The notes below the pieces were generated by a model. It was not told the origin of the DNA. It ran no database searches and saw only the letters and a program-made list of their open reading frames with translations. From the NCBI RefSeq assembly GCF_000327385.1, contig NW_008710566.1:555412-619411 (forward strand): 64,000 nucleotides of DNA, given 5' to 3'. A program made the position numbers and the translations under genes. This DNA is from Lottia gigantea (lineage: Eukaryota > Mollusca > Gastropoda > Lottiidae). Positions 25,501-38,654 of the stretch are shown piece by piece; the stretch's first letter is position 1, and each line of letters begins with the position of its first letter.

Positions 25501-28500
25501 AATTGCATGCAGTTGATATTCTGTAAAGGAAAAATAATTACCGTTTCGGAAAAGAAAATTGAATTGCAGTACTGGAGATGAAATTTGCATGTAGGCTAAA
25601 TTCTGTTATGCTGTAAAAATTAGAATCGCATGTAGTCTACATTTTGAAGAAAAAGTGGTTCGACATCTTGAAAGATACAGCCTGTTTTTTGCGAACTGAC
25701 TGACATCTTCAGAAATGAAATTTGCATGTATAGTCTATACATTGTTAGAAAACAGCTTTGAAATCGCACTTCCATTCAGTTCAATCATTCGTATATTAAC
25801 ATTCTAACATAGATACCAGTCGTTTCTTTCTATTTTTATGGATTCCTCTAATTCGTCTGCCAAAATATTCTAAATCGGTTCTCGTGTGCAGCACTTTTTC
25901 TGAGCACAAAACAATTAGATCTATTCTTAGCGACTCATTTCAAAGACAAAACAATCTTAATGTGAACCAACCACGAGGTGCCAACAGCAGAAATTTCAAA
26001 TTCTTTGCCGCTACCTGGGCGCTAATTGCTCCTCATAATTTTCTTTGATCTTTTGCCGAAACGTCCATTTGAATTAAACAGGGTCTTTGTCGCCTCGACA
26101 GTAAAATTGACATGCTACTCGTCGTGAGGGGCATTTCCTATCATAAAACTGTTGACTTTACTTATTATCCGTTTATTGACTAACTAATTTACACCTCGGG
26201 GAATCAAGTGGTTTAATATTTGACTATGCCGATAGTTGTGTGATATGTAGAGATTTACAAACAAGTACAACATTAAAGACTAACTAGCTTAACCAAATCA
26301 TGCTTTGGAAATCCTATTGAATTTTTTCTTTGGTCTTTCCACGGTAGGTACTTTGTGCTATCGACCCTTCCAAACATGTAAAACATTTTACACACTAACT
26401 TAACTAAATCGTGCCCTCTAAATTTGTCTTTCCAACCCTGCTGGGATTTATGAACACTACCGTATCGGTCATTTCCTTTTATTGTCTTTTAAACGAACGA
26501 ACTCAAGGTAGCCATGATTATAAACAAATAAACAAAATGAGCCTAAAATTATCTCTGTGGTTAATTGTGTTTTATGCTAAGTCAATGGTAAACAGACATC
26601 GCTGTTTTTTTTTTCTCAAATTGAAAAATGTTTTTTTATGGTTATAAATTAGGAATAAAATAAATTATTTGTAAGCCGTCTACAGTCTAGTCACAATCTG
26701 GGGTTTTTCAGAACGAGTCGTGTGGTGTTTCTCCTGGCCGTCTGGTGTCTTTCACCTGTCGTTTGGCAAACAAACTGAGAACTTAAAGAGGCGAAGGCTC
26801 GTAGAGGGGGATGTGAACAAAAAACAAGTTTTCCATATTTAGTAATTCTTTAGGACTCTTTCACTATATGGGATCCTATCAGTTTGAAAAAATGACCCCA
26901 CCTCCACAAACCAGGCTGTTCACGCCCACCCCTTCCGTAACTATTTACACAATAAAACTTTTTATTATATTAATTTTAACATGATAGGAAAATATTACAT
27001 TTGATCGGCATGAAGTGGGGCGTCGACTTTCAAACGTGGGCCGAAAATGTCAAAGGAGCTATAGACATTCTTGAGGGTCGCGAGTACGATGTGTAGGCCT
27101 ATTTGTCTCGTAGGTTACCCACGGTTTTCTTTAATGAACTGAGGGCTGTCACTGGGGACGGTGCAAACACATAATTTTATTTTAATGCAGTTATTAATAG
27201 TGTTCTAATACTTAAACCAACTTCAGTGAAAGCTCCTACTACCCATTAACGGATTACTGTTACACCGTTGAAGTCTGACGGCGGTGTACAGTGTATTTGG
27301 TCCTAGTTAATAATGCCCTACTGATTATTATATAGTTATCTTTATCGAATTAGAAAACAAACATTATAAATCTGAAGGGGTCTGAAATGACACTTGACTG
27401 ATACCATGAAATATTGCTATAGTCTACTACCCGGTGATCAAAACATGTAAGCAAGCTATAGAACAGCCTATCGACCACGCCGCCTCGTCGCCCTGTCGCC
27501 TTTTCTGATAAGGAAAACTTCATTTTTTTAATGGTCATTAAAATGTCTTGAGGATACGCCTACAATTTATTAAAACATTAGGCCTACTATGATATTACGT
27601 CATAAGTGTCTTTCGACGCCATCTTGAATTACAAATCAAAATGGCGACTATTTAAGACGTACGCGTTAACCAACGTCGAAAATGCTAAACACTGTTTCAA
27701 TTTGTAAAATGTATGCAAGCATGTTGACGAATAATTGTCAAAGCCAAAATATTTACTTGGTCATATCGTTCTGTTTAACATTCATGCATGTAGTCTGTGT
27801 CTGAGTCGCGAACGCCCAGACGTTTACATGCAATAATGTCTTCAATATATCACAATGAGAGTGAGATAGGGATGTGTACACTTTGTTGACAAGTCTCTTT
27901 TCAACGTGATTAAAATTCGAACTATCTTTGAACATTGGGGGAAAGGTTTGCAACGGCGACTCGGGGTCTGGACGAAGGGCGCCGTTTGTGGTAATCACTG
28001 GTCTACCGCGATTCACTTCAAACTAGAGAAGCGACTAAGTAAACAACGTCTATCACTTTCGCCGGTCTACAGATAAAAATTAAAACTTTTCACTGCGACA
28101 GACATAGAAAGCGTTTTGATGTCCAATATTTTCAATTTATGACCCTCGTACAAGCTGTCCACCAAACTGTCCTGTGCCCGTGCTTTCGTAATCCTTTATC
28201 TGGAATATAACCCTTTTGTCATATACACCTGTATACTGCTTAAGCTTTGAAATAAATTTTAAAACATTTTTCTGCTTTTTTTCCAGGATGGTTATGTCCA
28301 ATGTGATAAGAAAAAATGTGACAACTTAGATGGATGTCATGCTATTTTATTTGATGGTCCCAAAAGATGCTGCGACACTTGCAAAGGTAAGCAGAAAATT
28401 TTAAGTGAAATTTTCTAAAAAAAAAAATTAAAATAAAAAAATTATTGAAAATTTAAAAGAAGTCTTATTTTAATTCTAATTCTCTTCCTGAGCTTTTTTG

Positions 28501-31500
28501 ATAATTTTAATATTTGTTTTTCAAGGTTGCCGATTAAACGGAGTCAAACACGAAAGCGGTAAATCTTGGTTCGATAAACGTGATCGCTGTACTTCCTATT
28601 CCTGCAAGGTAAGACTAAAATCCTTTCAATTTCTTCTTCAAATGGTCGTTGAATCGAACACACCTCAATTTGATTTGACTTCGTTCCAACCAATACAGAG
28701 ATAAAATCATAATTGTACATTTTCCAACTGCATTGATAATTCTTACCTGCCGACGGCCTCTTTTGAACTTTACCTGTTTGGGTTTAATACAGAGATTTGT
28801 AGAAAATCTGCGACTAAGCTATCATTTGTTTAGGCTGCCCTTTGTTATTTGTTTCTAAAATCATATGTCAACAGTAGCTCTGACTCTAATGGCGGTGCTC
28901 ATTCCGCGGACTATAGCTTGAAGTCTGTACATTCTATAGAGNNNNNNNNNNNNNNNNNNNNNNNNNNNNNNNNNNNNNNNNNNNNNNNNNNAATTAGAGG
29001 TTTGCTGGTCAACATACTTTCCCAAACATTCAACATTTTCATCATTTAAATAAGGTAATTTGTCAAATTGCAAACAATTGAATTAACAAATGCCACCAAA
29101 TAACATGGGTCTCTATATCATTTGTGAAATGATGTAATGAACAAGAGGAAAGAGCACCGCCCTGACTTAAACCCCTTTTGTATTCTCAAATTACGTTGCA
29201 ATGTAAATGATGTTTAAGCACACGCCACCCAAAAATAAACCTTGATAACAATTTCAATTATGTTCTCCACAAACCACAATTGAAGAATCACCAGATTTTT
29301 TGTGGTTTTAATTTTGATTAATTCTCTAAAACGGAGACGAGTCATCCATCATTTGGGAATGAATCCGGTTCTGATATCAGTCAGATTAAAAAATCTAAAA
29401 CTGATTGTTATATTCGGCTTATTGATGAATGGTGTCGAAACGCGAGAGACTATCAAATGAACCTCGTGTTTTATGTGTAAAGAATATATTTAGCTATGGT
29501 GAATGGGGCGAGCTGAAATCTCTATAATTATTTGGTCTTAAAAAACGATCGAGATGTATGATTATACCAGCTAAAGCATATGTTACCAAGCAATAAACAT
29601 GATATTGGTGTACCCGTATACCTTTAGATCAAACCTTTTTTATTTTCATCATGTGAACCTCTAAGCTGAATGTAAGATATAAGTTGTAGGTTTAATTCGA
29701 AAATGAATTTCCGATTTTTGAAATAGTGAAAGAAACAAGCTTTCTAATATATTTTTCTTTTATTTTCTTTTAGGCTGGAGTCATTACTAAATCCAAAGTC
29801 CAATGCCACGTTCCCTGTTCCAATCCGATCAAACGAAAACGACAATGTTGTCCGTCTTGCAAAGGTAAGAACTCAATTTTCAACTTTCACTTTGTGAACA
29901 TTAGAGCCTGGACACTCAAGATCGATATCGGTAGTCCTGATCAAATAATCGAGACAAACAGATGGTCAGCTGGAATCTGGATGTCGTCTGGTCGTGCATC
30001 ACGTAATGTCATAGAAACGGGATGCAGACGAGACTAAGGGGTCAAGGTCAAAGTACAAATCTATCGATCAACCAGCTTTATGATAAAATTCGGTTTCTAA
30101 CTCGAACGAGAGTTTGACGGGTGATATTTATTCTCGAGATGACGTTAATAAAGGTTTGCCCTCTCATAAAATGTCAAGCAGTGCAAAAAACCAGTCGGAA
30201 AAGTAGAAAATACGAAACTGTATACGATATTTTATCATAACGAGTTTTGAAAAGTTCAACTTATGTTTGGTTTTATTTGGGACTAAATGGGCGGTCCATT
30301 GTTGGCAGTGAAAGGGGAGTCTGTTTACCCTTCTCCGGTGTCCTTTTCGTTTATTGTCCACCCCTAGTCCACCTAATGTCCACTTAATGACTTGTAAAGA
30401 TCAACCGTACATAAAATATGGCTAAGGATGTCAAGAGAATAAGAGACACTGAGTTAGAAACTCTAGAAGAAGTCTTTGACTTTGGGGCATTTAAGGAGTT
30501 TTGGATGTTTACGTTGTTTACAGAAACCCAGCATCTCCTCACCTCCTTTCCAACGTCAGAAAAACGAAATACATTTGATGATCAGTTCTAAATTTCACAT
30601 CAAAAGATTTTATTTCGCTCATTAGACACGTTTTGGGATTTTATCTGATTTCTTAGAGTAGACTCAATCATCGAGTGAGATAAGGCATTAGACCTTTCTT
30701 GCTCTATTCCATATTGCTACTTTCGTTTTATCAACGTTCAAATACTAATTACGTGCATGAACGTGCAAATTACGCATCAGCATACAGATAAATTCATTCC
30801 GAAATAATATTAATGTTAAATATTAACCCCTGTTTTCTAATTTTAGGTTGCCATTTTGACGGTGCCGACAGAAAAAATGGTGAAAAATTTGCCCTCGCAT
30901 CTGATCCATGTGTTGAATGCAAGTGTAGGGTAAGTGAAAATATTTTTAATCGTAGCTCAAGATATAAATTTTCAAAATCATTTTATGTCGAATCTGCGAG
31001 TCTAAAAAACCCATGTTTGACAATTTTTTTAATTATTTTTTTTTTTTTTTTTTTTTAAGAAAGGAAGTGTTACTTGTATGAAAAGAGCTTGCCCTGTTTT
31101 GAATTGTCCCGATGAAGTCATTTACCAACCAAAAGGCGAATGTTGCCCAAAATGCAAAGGTATGTAATTAATTTAAAAAACTTTTTCGATTTACGTCGAA
31201 CGTTTTAATTAATTGATTTACTTCAGATGTCGATCTGAAGATTTCCAATTTAAGATATGACTTTGATATTTTCTTATCGAGAAAATAAATCGAATTCCTT
31301 TCAAACGACCTTAAATGAATTTTCGAAATGTTTTCAAGGGAAGAACAAAATCACCTGATGTCATTACCACTTGGTTTTTCATTTTTATTTGTTTTTTTGA
31401 TATTTTAACTCACTTTCATAGTGATATTTTTCTAAATATTCCATTTCGTTTTTAATTGCAGGAATGAGAAAGATTTTTGACTTCCCTGGTGCCTGTTATT

Positions 31501-34005
31501 TCGCTAAACGTGTTTATGTGGATGGTTTTTCTTTTGAACCTAAATCCGAAACAAGATGTACCTGTACGGTAAGTGGCTTATCAATTTAATCAAAAAATTT
31601 TGTATCGCACTTCAAGATTGGCATTTGAAAAAACAAAACTCAGAAATAAAATCAAATTCGCTTTCTGGTCTTAATTATAAATTTATGAATTTTGAAATAT
31701 TTGTAACACTTTGATTTGATTTTTAATTTATTTTTTAATTTCAGAAAGGAACAGTTATTTGTGAAAAAGCAACCTGCCCTCCCGTAGCATGTCCAGTAGA
31801 AGAGCGAGTACAGAAAGGCAGCTGTCAAGTTTGTGAACCCAAAAGAAATTGTTTATATGATGGAAAAATTCACATGGTAAGTCTCTTTTTCATGCTGCTA
31901 CAATTTTTCATTTCATTTCATCATTAGTGTACTTTATTTCATTTCATTAGTATTTTTTAAATTCATTTCAATAGTATATTTAAATTCATTTCATTAGTAT
32001 AATTAAATTCATTTCATTAGTATATTTAAATTCATTTCATTAGTATTTTTTTTAATTTCATTTCATCAGAATATTTAAATTCATTTCATTAGTATATTTA
32101 AATTCATTTCATTAGTATATTTAAATTCATTTCATCAGTATATTTAAATTCATTTCATTAGTATAATTAAATTCATTTCATCAGAATATTTAAATTCATT
32201 TCATTAGTATATTTAAATTCATTTCATTAGTATATTTAAATTCATTTCATCAGTATATTTAAATTCATTTCATCAGTATATTTAAATTCATTTCATTAGT
32301 ATATTTAAATTCATTTCATTAGTATATTTAAATTCATTTCATCAGTATATTTAAATTCATTTCATTAGTATATTTAAATTCATTTCATTAGTATATTTAA
32401 ATTTCATTTCATATTTCAAAACATTTTCATTTCATTTCATTATTTAATTTTATTTTATTTTTCAGCATCGATCAAAGTGGCAACCCAGAATGTGTACCCA
32501 ATGTTCTTGTCAAAATGGAGTAACCTACTGTCAAAGAGAAAGGTGCAACAATTCACTGTCGTGTCCCAATGGCTATAAACTTCAATTTCAACCTGGTGAA
32601 TGTTGTCCTAAATGTGTTGAACGTAAGTTTTTCAATTTTCATCTCTAATTTGCAATTTGACCAAAAATATTTGTTATGATTTTTATGCTATTCTGAGTAA
32701 ATTGTATTTATTTTATAATTCGTTTCGGTTGTTTCTTAATATTTAAATTCCATATTTTAGATGATGCCGTATGCCGAGTTTTTGGTGACCCCCATTATAG
32801 AACCTTCGACGGAAAGATGTATAACTTCCAAGGTACCTGTAAATACATGTTGAGTCAAGATTGTCAAGGCAAAGATTTTACTATCAAAGTGAAGAATGGT
32901 GTGCGGTTATCCAGTGGTTTTGCTTGGACTCAGATGGTCGTAGTGTTAATGGGAGATACAAGAATCAGCTTTCGTCAAAATCTACTCATCAAAATCAACC
33001 GCCGTCGAGTTCAGCTTCCTTACACCATTCCGGGAAAATTCAGCATTCGTCGTGAAGGTCATTCTGTAACATTCCGGGCTGATATTGGTCTAAAGGTTGT
33101 CTGGGATGGTGACAGTTTCCTGGAAGTCACTGCCAGTAGAAAATACAAGAACCGACTCTGTGGGCTGTGTGGAAACTACAATGGACTCGAAACCGACGAT
33201 CTGATCGGTCGCAAGGGGAAGAATTATCTACGAGGTGAAGAATTCGGAAATTCCTGGAGAATTGGAAGTAAGAAAGCCTGCAAGACCCAACCAAAAGTTA
33301 AGAATCTCCAATCTATTTGTGATAAAGACTTCAAAGCCAAAGTTCGAGCCAACAAAGAATGCAGTGTCCTTTATTCCCGCGCTTTCTCATCCTGTCGACG
33401 AGTTGTCGACGTGACTCCTTACGTCACTTCCTGTGTTACCGACATGTGTGATTGCCCCCATGGAAAGAAATGCTCCTGTGAATCCATCCAAGCCTACGCC
33501 CACGAATGTAAACGAGCTGGCCATAAAGTGAAGTGGGAGAAAGTTTCAAATTGCAAAGGTATGTAGCATCATCAACACCTGCTATCACTTTATTTTGAGA
33601 CCTCATCAAGCACTGCCAGTGTAATTTTCCACTAGGGAATTAAGTGCCTTGGACGCAAATCGAATATGGAAGCGATCAAAGTTCTCAGGTATCCAAAACA
33701 CATGTTTACAGTCAGTGGATTCTCTAATAATGTTCGTTGTTTAAAGCCCCTGGGGAATTTTATCATAATGTTTACTTTGTTTACAAAATATTTATTGTTT
33801 TCTCTTTGTTTTTTCAGCTCCACAAAAGAATTGTCCCAAAGGCGCTTACTACTCATTATGTGCACCAGCCTGTCCCAAAACCTGTTCCAGCAACAAACCA
33901 GACGGAAGCTGTTCCAAGAAATGTTCCCCAGGTTGCGTCTGCCAAAATGGTGCTGTTTTATACAAAAACAGATGTATTTCTCCAGAGAAGTGTCCAAAAA
34001 CGTAG
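19525..34005 (+). CDS. BMPER: BMPER / crossveinless-2, secreted BMP-binding regulator (complete, 12 exons)
   Basis: BMPER/CV-2 is an extracellular protein that binds BMPs through von Willebrand type C (VWC) domains and tunes their signalling. Coding exons: 19525-19615, 22429-22514, 28287-28386, 28526-28608, 29774-29864, 30847-30929, 31060-31159, 31462-31568, 31745-31876, 32466-32622, 32761-33558, 33818-34005 (TAG). They total 2016 bases and 671 aa (human about 685). Residues 1-27 form a hydrophobic signal peptide; residues ~31-343 form five cysteine-rich VWC domains (CCDTCK, CCPSCK, CCPKCK, CQVCE and CCPKCV ends); then VWD from ~348 with GDPH at 352-355 and CGLCGNYNG, a C8-type cysteine block, and a TIL domain at ~612-668. 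GDPH is the autocleavage motif known in this family. Most VWC domains are encoded by an exon pair with phase-1 outer borders. Chordin-like proteins lack the VWD-TIL end. Confidence 0.96.
22515..28286 (+). other. BMPER intron 2 (5.8 kb), no further feature
   Basis: This is the longest BMPER intron. I found no conserved coding segment on either strand, only short ORFs, a 17-A run at 23989-24005 and ordinary AT-rich sequence. Intron 1 (19616-22428) likewise shows nothing. Any enhancers would need comparison with related genomes. Confidence 0.6.
28942..28991. other. Assembly gap (50 N)
   Basis: Fifty unknown bases lie in BMPER intron 4. The true gap length may differ. The flanking exons are intact, so the coding sequence is not affected. 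Confidence 1.
31905..32445. repeat. 23-bp minisatellite in BMPER intron 9
   Basis: About 22 units of AATTCATTTCATTAGTATAT plus TTA occur with variants (CATCAG for CATTAG, ATAATTA for ATATTTA). They are 20 bases from the next exon acceptor, so the array runs close to the polypyrimidine tract. Confidence 0.93.
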
Positions 34006-34788
34006 ACGACGTACCAAGAATGCCATCGGAAGGCTGAAAATACCAATTATCCATGGTGCCTTGCCAGTAGGCGCATCTATCATTCCACTGTTCCGTACAG
34101 ATTCAGAATGTCGGTGGTGGTGACCTTTGATTAAAGGTCAGACGAGAAGAAACGTGAAACCGGAAGTAGTCCGAGAAATCATCTGGAAGGCTTAATATCA
34201 AATAAGGTTTCGAACCGAAGACACCAGCCCCTGGGGAATTAATGGCCACAATGAAACAATACGAGTAACATCAAATAGTCATGACATAGTTACCTCCCTT
34301 TACAAGTCTGCACTCTTTTATCAAGGAGGAAAGAACAATATATCAGTGCTTTTTCTACCTCTAAAACTAAAGATCGTAGTGCTCAACGTATGCTATGTAC
34401 GTTATGATAATAGTGCAATATATTTGTTGATGTTGGTGAAAAAAAACCCAATTAAGTCATAATATTAAATACCAAATGTGATGCTATGTTGTTTGTGTTT
34501 TGTTAATGCTATGTTAATTGTAATGTTACAATTTTCATCTTATGATATTGCAAAGAAATACTGCAAAGTTTGTAATGTTATAATTACTGCAATGTTGTGT
34601 TGTAATGTTATAATTACTGCAATGTTGTAATTTAGGTGCTATTTTGATGTTGATATTAAAGATTAAATACAAATTGTATTGTCGTGAATATTGTTGAAGT
34701 ATTTATTTGTATTGTGTTATATATATATATATATATTATTTATATTTTTTCTGTATTTGTATATAAGGCGATATTAATTTATTTTGTA

Positions 34789-34794
34789 AATAAA
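34789..34794 (+). terminator. Probable BMPER polyadenylation signal
   Basis: AATAAA lies 784 bases after the stop codon in an AT-rich 3'UTR-like stretch. It is the first canonical hexamer noticed downstream of the stop. Confidence 0.5.
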
Positions 34795-34845
34795 ACCTAT
34801 TTATTATAGCAAAGTTTTTAGATTTATTTGCCTTTCTTAACATCT

Positions 34846-34890
34846 AAATGAAATGAATGGAGTTTTACGTTCTATTCTTCTGCACCAAGC
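34846..34890 (-). mobile_element. SINE 3' tail fragment
   Basis: AATGAAATGAATGGAGTTTT, then ACGTTCTA and CTGCACCA, match the end of the SINE in minus orientation. The rest of the element is absent. Confidence 0.75.
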
Positions 34891-35454
34891 CAAGACAAGA
34901 GCTCATCCCATATAAACAAAAAGCACTAGAGATATTTGGAAATTTGGAGACTTAACCTTTGAAAATTTCAAACACTCACCGGTAGCTGAATAATTTCGTT
35001 GTAACAAATTCTTAATATCACCTCTAAGGTACTCTTCTGAATTTCGTTCTAGCGTTCCATTCTTTCAATTTCTCGGGAACTCTTCTTAATTTCATTACAA
35101 CTGGCTGTTATTGTTTAACTTCATTTTGTTACAATAGGCTGAAACAAATTACGTTCTAACGAAATTGTTACAGTTTTGTTTTCGGATTACCATATGAAAT
35201 CGCTTTCTGTCATAATTCTTTCTCTCCAATTTTGAGTAAGAATAAATATTTTCTAACTATCATCATTTCAAAATTTTATTTTCAAATTTCGTTTCAACGA
35301 ATTGACTGGCATTTGAATTCCTAATGACTCAAATGTTTTAGAATATGAAATATATATCGGTCAGGTTATGAACAGATTTCAAATCTGGAATGACATTGAA
35401 TGTCAGTGACACTGACGTCATCAGCGAAATAATTAATCTGATTCGTGGTTCACT

Positions 35455-37461
35455 AATTAACATGAATTTATCTCATTAGCATAAATGTATCTTATAATAG
35501 ATTTATCTAGTAAACAATAACATAGAGTTATCTTATTAACGTGAATTTATCTCATTATCATAGATTTATCTTATTAGCATAGATTTATCTCATTAGCATA
35601 CTTACTAATAGCATAATTTATCTACGTTATAATAGCATAGATTTATCTTATTAGCATAGATTTATCTTATTAGCATAGATTTATCTTATTAGCATAGATT
35701 TATCTTATTAGCATAGATTTATCTTATTAACGTGAATTTATCTCATTATCATAGATTTATCTCATTATCATAGATTTATCTCATTATCATAGATTTATCT
35801 TATTAGCATACTTACTAATAGCATAATTTATCTACGTTATGATAGCATAGATTTATTTCATTAGCATAGATTTATCTACTAAACAATTACATAGAGTTAT
35901 CTTATTAACGTGATTTTATCTCATTATCATAGAATTATCTTATTAGCATAGATTTATTTTATTAGCATACTTACTTAAAGCATAATTTATCTATGTTATA
36001 ATAGCATAGATTTATTTCATTAGCATAGATTTATCTCATTATCATAGATTTATCTCATTATCATAGATTTATCTCATTATCATAGATTTATCTTATTAGC
36101 ATACTTACTAATAGCATAATTTATCTACGTTATAATAGCATAGATTTATTTCATTAGCATAGATTTATCTCATTATCATAGATTTATTTTATTAGCGTAC
36201 TTACTAATAGCATAATTTATCTACGTTATAATAGCATAGATTTATTTCATTAGCATAGATTTATCTCATTATCATAGATTTATCTCATTATCATAGATTT
36301 ATTTTATTAGCGAACTTACTAATAGCATAATTTATCTACGTTATAATAGCACAGATTTATTTCATTAGCATAGATTTATCTAGTAAACAATAATATAGAT
36401 TTATCTTATTAACGTGAATTTACCTCATTATCGTAGATTTATCTTATTTATTTATCTTAATAGCATACTTACTAATAGTATAATTTATCTACGTTATAAT
36501 AGCATAGATTTATTTCATTATCATAGATTTATCTCATTATCATAGATTTATTTTATTAGCATACTTACTAATAGCATAATTTATCTACGTTATAATAGCA
36601 TAGATTTATTTCATTATCATAGATTTATCTCATTATCATAGATTTATCTTTTAAGCATACTTACTAATAGCATAATTTATCTACGTTATAATAGCATAGA
36701 TTTATTTCATAATCATAGATTTATCTCATTATCATAGATTTATCTTATTAGCATACTTACTAATAGCATAATTTATCTACGTTATAATAGCATAGATTTA
36801 TTTCATTAACATAGATTTATCTCATTATCATAGATTTATCTCATTATCATAGATTTATTTTATTAGCGTACTTACTAATAGCATAATTTATCTACGTTAT
36901 AATAGCACAGATTTATTTCATTAGCATAGATTTATCTAGTAAACAATTACATAGAGTTATCTTATTAACGTGAATTTACCTCATTATCGTAGATTTATCT
37001 TATTTATTTATCTTAATAGCATACTTACTAATAGTATAATTTATCTACGTTATAATAGCATAGATTTATTTCATTAGCATAGATTTATCTACTAAACAAT
37101 AACATAGAGTTATCTTGTTAACGTGAATTTACCTCATTATCGTAGATTTATCTTATTTATTTATGTTAATAGCATAGATTTATTTCATTAGCATAGATTT
37201 ATCTAGTAAACAATTACATAGAGTTATCTTATTAACGTGAATTTACCTCATTATCGTAGATTTATCTTATTAGCATAGATTTATCTTATTAGCATACTTA
37301 CTAATAGCATAATTTATCTACGTTATAATAGCATAGATTTATTTCATTAGCATAGATTTATCTAGTAAACAATAATATAGAGTTATCTTATTAACGTGAA
37401 TTTACCTCATTATCGTAGATGTTAATAGCATAGATTTATTTATTTAGCATAGATTTATCTT
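35455..37461. repeat. 2-kb AT-rich tandem array (18-19 bp unit with higher-order blocks)
   Basis: The basic unit is CATAGATTTATCTCATTAT or a variant. It is mixed with blocks carrying CATACTTACTAATAGCATAA and TTTATCTACGTTATAATAG, and with AGTAAACAATTACATAGAGT segments. These larger blocks recur every ~120-250 bp, giving a layered structure. No coding potential is seen. Confidence 0.95.
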
Positions 37462-38139
37462 AGAATTAATTTATCGAAATTTGCAGAAATCTTTTGTTGC
37501 TAATTATTTTAATAAGGTGATTAGTTCTTGTGCTGATAAAAATATAAACAAATTCTTTTTGCTTTCAATTTTTAGAAGTGTTTCTTATAAGTTTAAATTC
37601 AATCTTACGAAAACACACTTTTTTCAACACAAAGTCAGACTATAAAGTCGATATTTTGAATTTGGTTTTACAAGTCGTTAAATTTCAAATAAGCGACAAT
37701 ATTGTGCGAAGACGGTATCTCTGAAAACATTGGATTTACTTAATTTCATTTTGGGCAAATGTATAAAATTAACAATTTCAATGAAAATGGCAATATTACT
37801 CACCTAACTTCTAGCCTGACTTCGTCAAATAACTAAAACTTCTTGCATTCAACATAGTAAATATAACTATGACTAGTTTTTAAGATAATCTCAATTGACA
37901 TGACATGACCATGGATTTTTCTTAATTAGACACTTGTTCACTAATTAGCATGAATATAGTTCATTAATATTCAGTTTTAAGTACTTTTAACATTTATCGG
38001 ATGACAAAACACTTTTCAATATTTTCGGAAAAAAATACATAACCCTATTAAGTATTTCAATTTATGTTGAATACAAATAGGCCTAGTGGAACGGTACGTC
38101 ATATTTTGTGTAAAAAAAATCAATATTAAAGGGACAGAT

Positions 38140-38455
38140 GCGCCATTTTCTGGGGTTGATTTGAGTTCTGGATATATATGTACATAGTCTTCAGAATTAA
38201 TAGAAATGTACGAAAATTGCATAATTCCTTCAAAAATATCTCAAACTATCAATTTCTTCCTATTTCGATAGATGTTTTTTTCTGTATATGGTAGTGTCTC
38301 AAAATAAGACGATTCGTCTTTTTAACTTTCAAACGCGGATAATTTCTGGACACACGTGGATTTGAAGGGTCAAAATTAGACAGTGAGCTGTGAACACTAT
38401 TACCGATTAGTTTAACTAACAAATTTCTAAGATTAAAGTATGATTGGTTAAAAAA
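38140..38455. repeat. Second copy of the dispersed repeat at 9656-9855
   Basis: It shares TAGAAATGTACGAAAAT, AATTTCTGGACACACGTGGA and CAGTGAGCTGTGAACACTAT with the first copy. It carries about 100 extra bases in the middle. Confidence 0.7.
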
Positions 38456-38654
38456 ATACCGCTTCCGTCCTTTTTATTACTAGTGTTAAAAAAACAGTCA
38501 TTTTGAAATAAAATTCAAAAAATCATTTGATAGAAATGTATATCGGAAAATTTCATTTGAAAAAAACAGGAAAAAGTATAATAATGTAAAAATTCTTAAG
38601 GCTGTTCACCTTACTAATGATATTAACATTTCTTTGTCCTAATTCGGGGTAAAT

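Noticed and set aside
28849-29073. Frames spanning the N gap
   Set aside because: The open frame is only maintained by unknown bases.
33632-34123. Overlapping frames on both strands at the BMPER 3' end
   Set aside because: They are shadows of the TIL-domain exon, which has the correct phase, cysteine pattern and splice acceptor.
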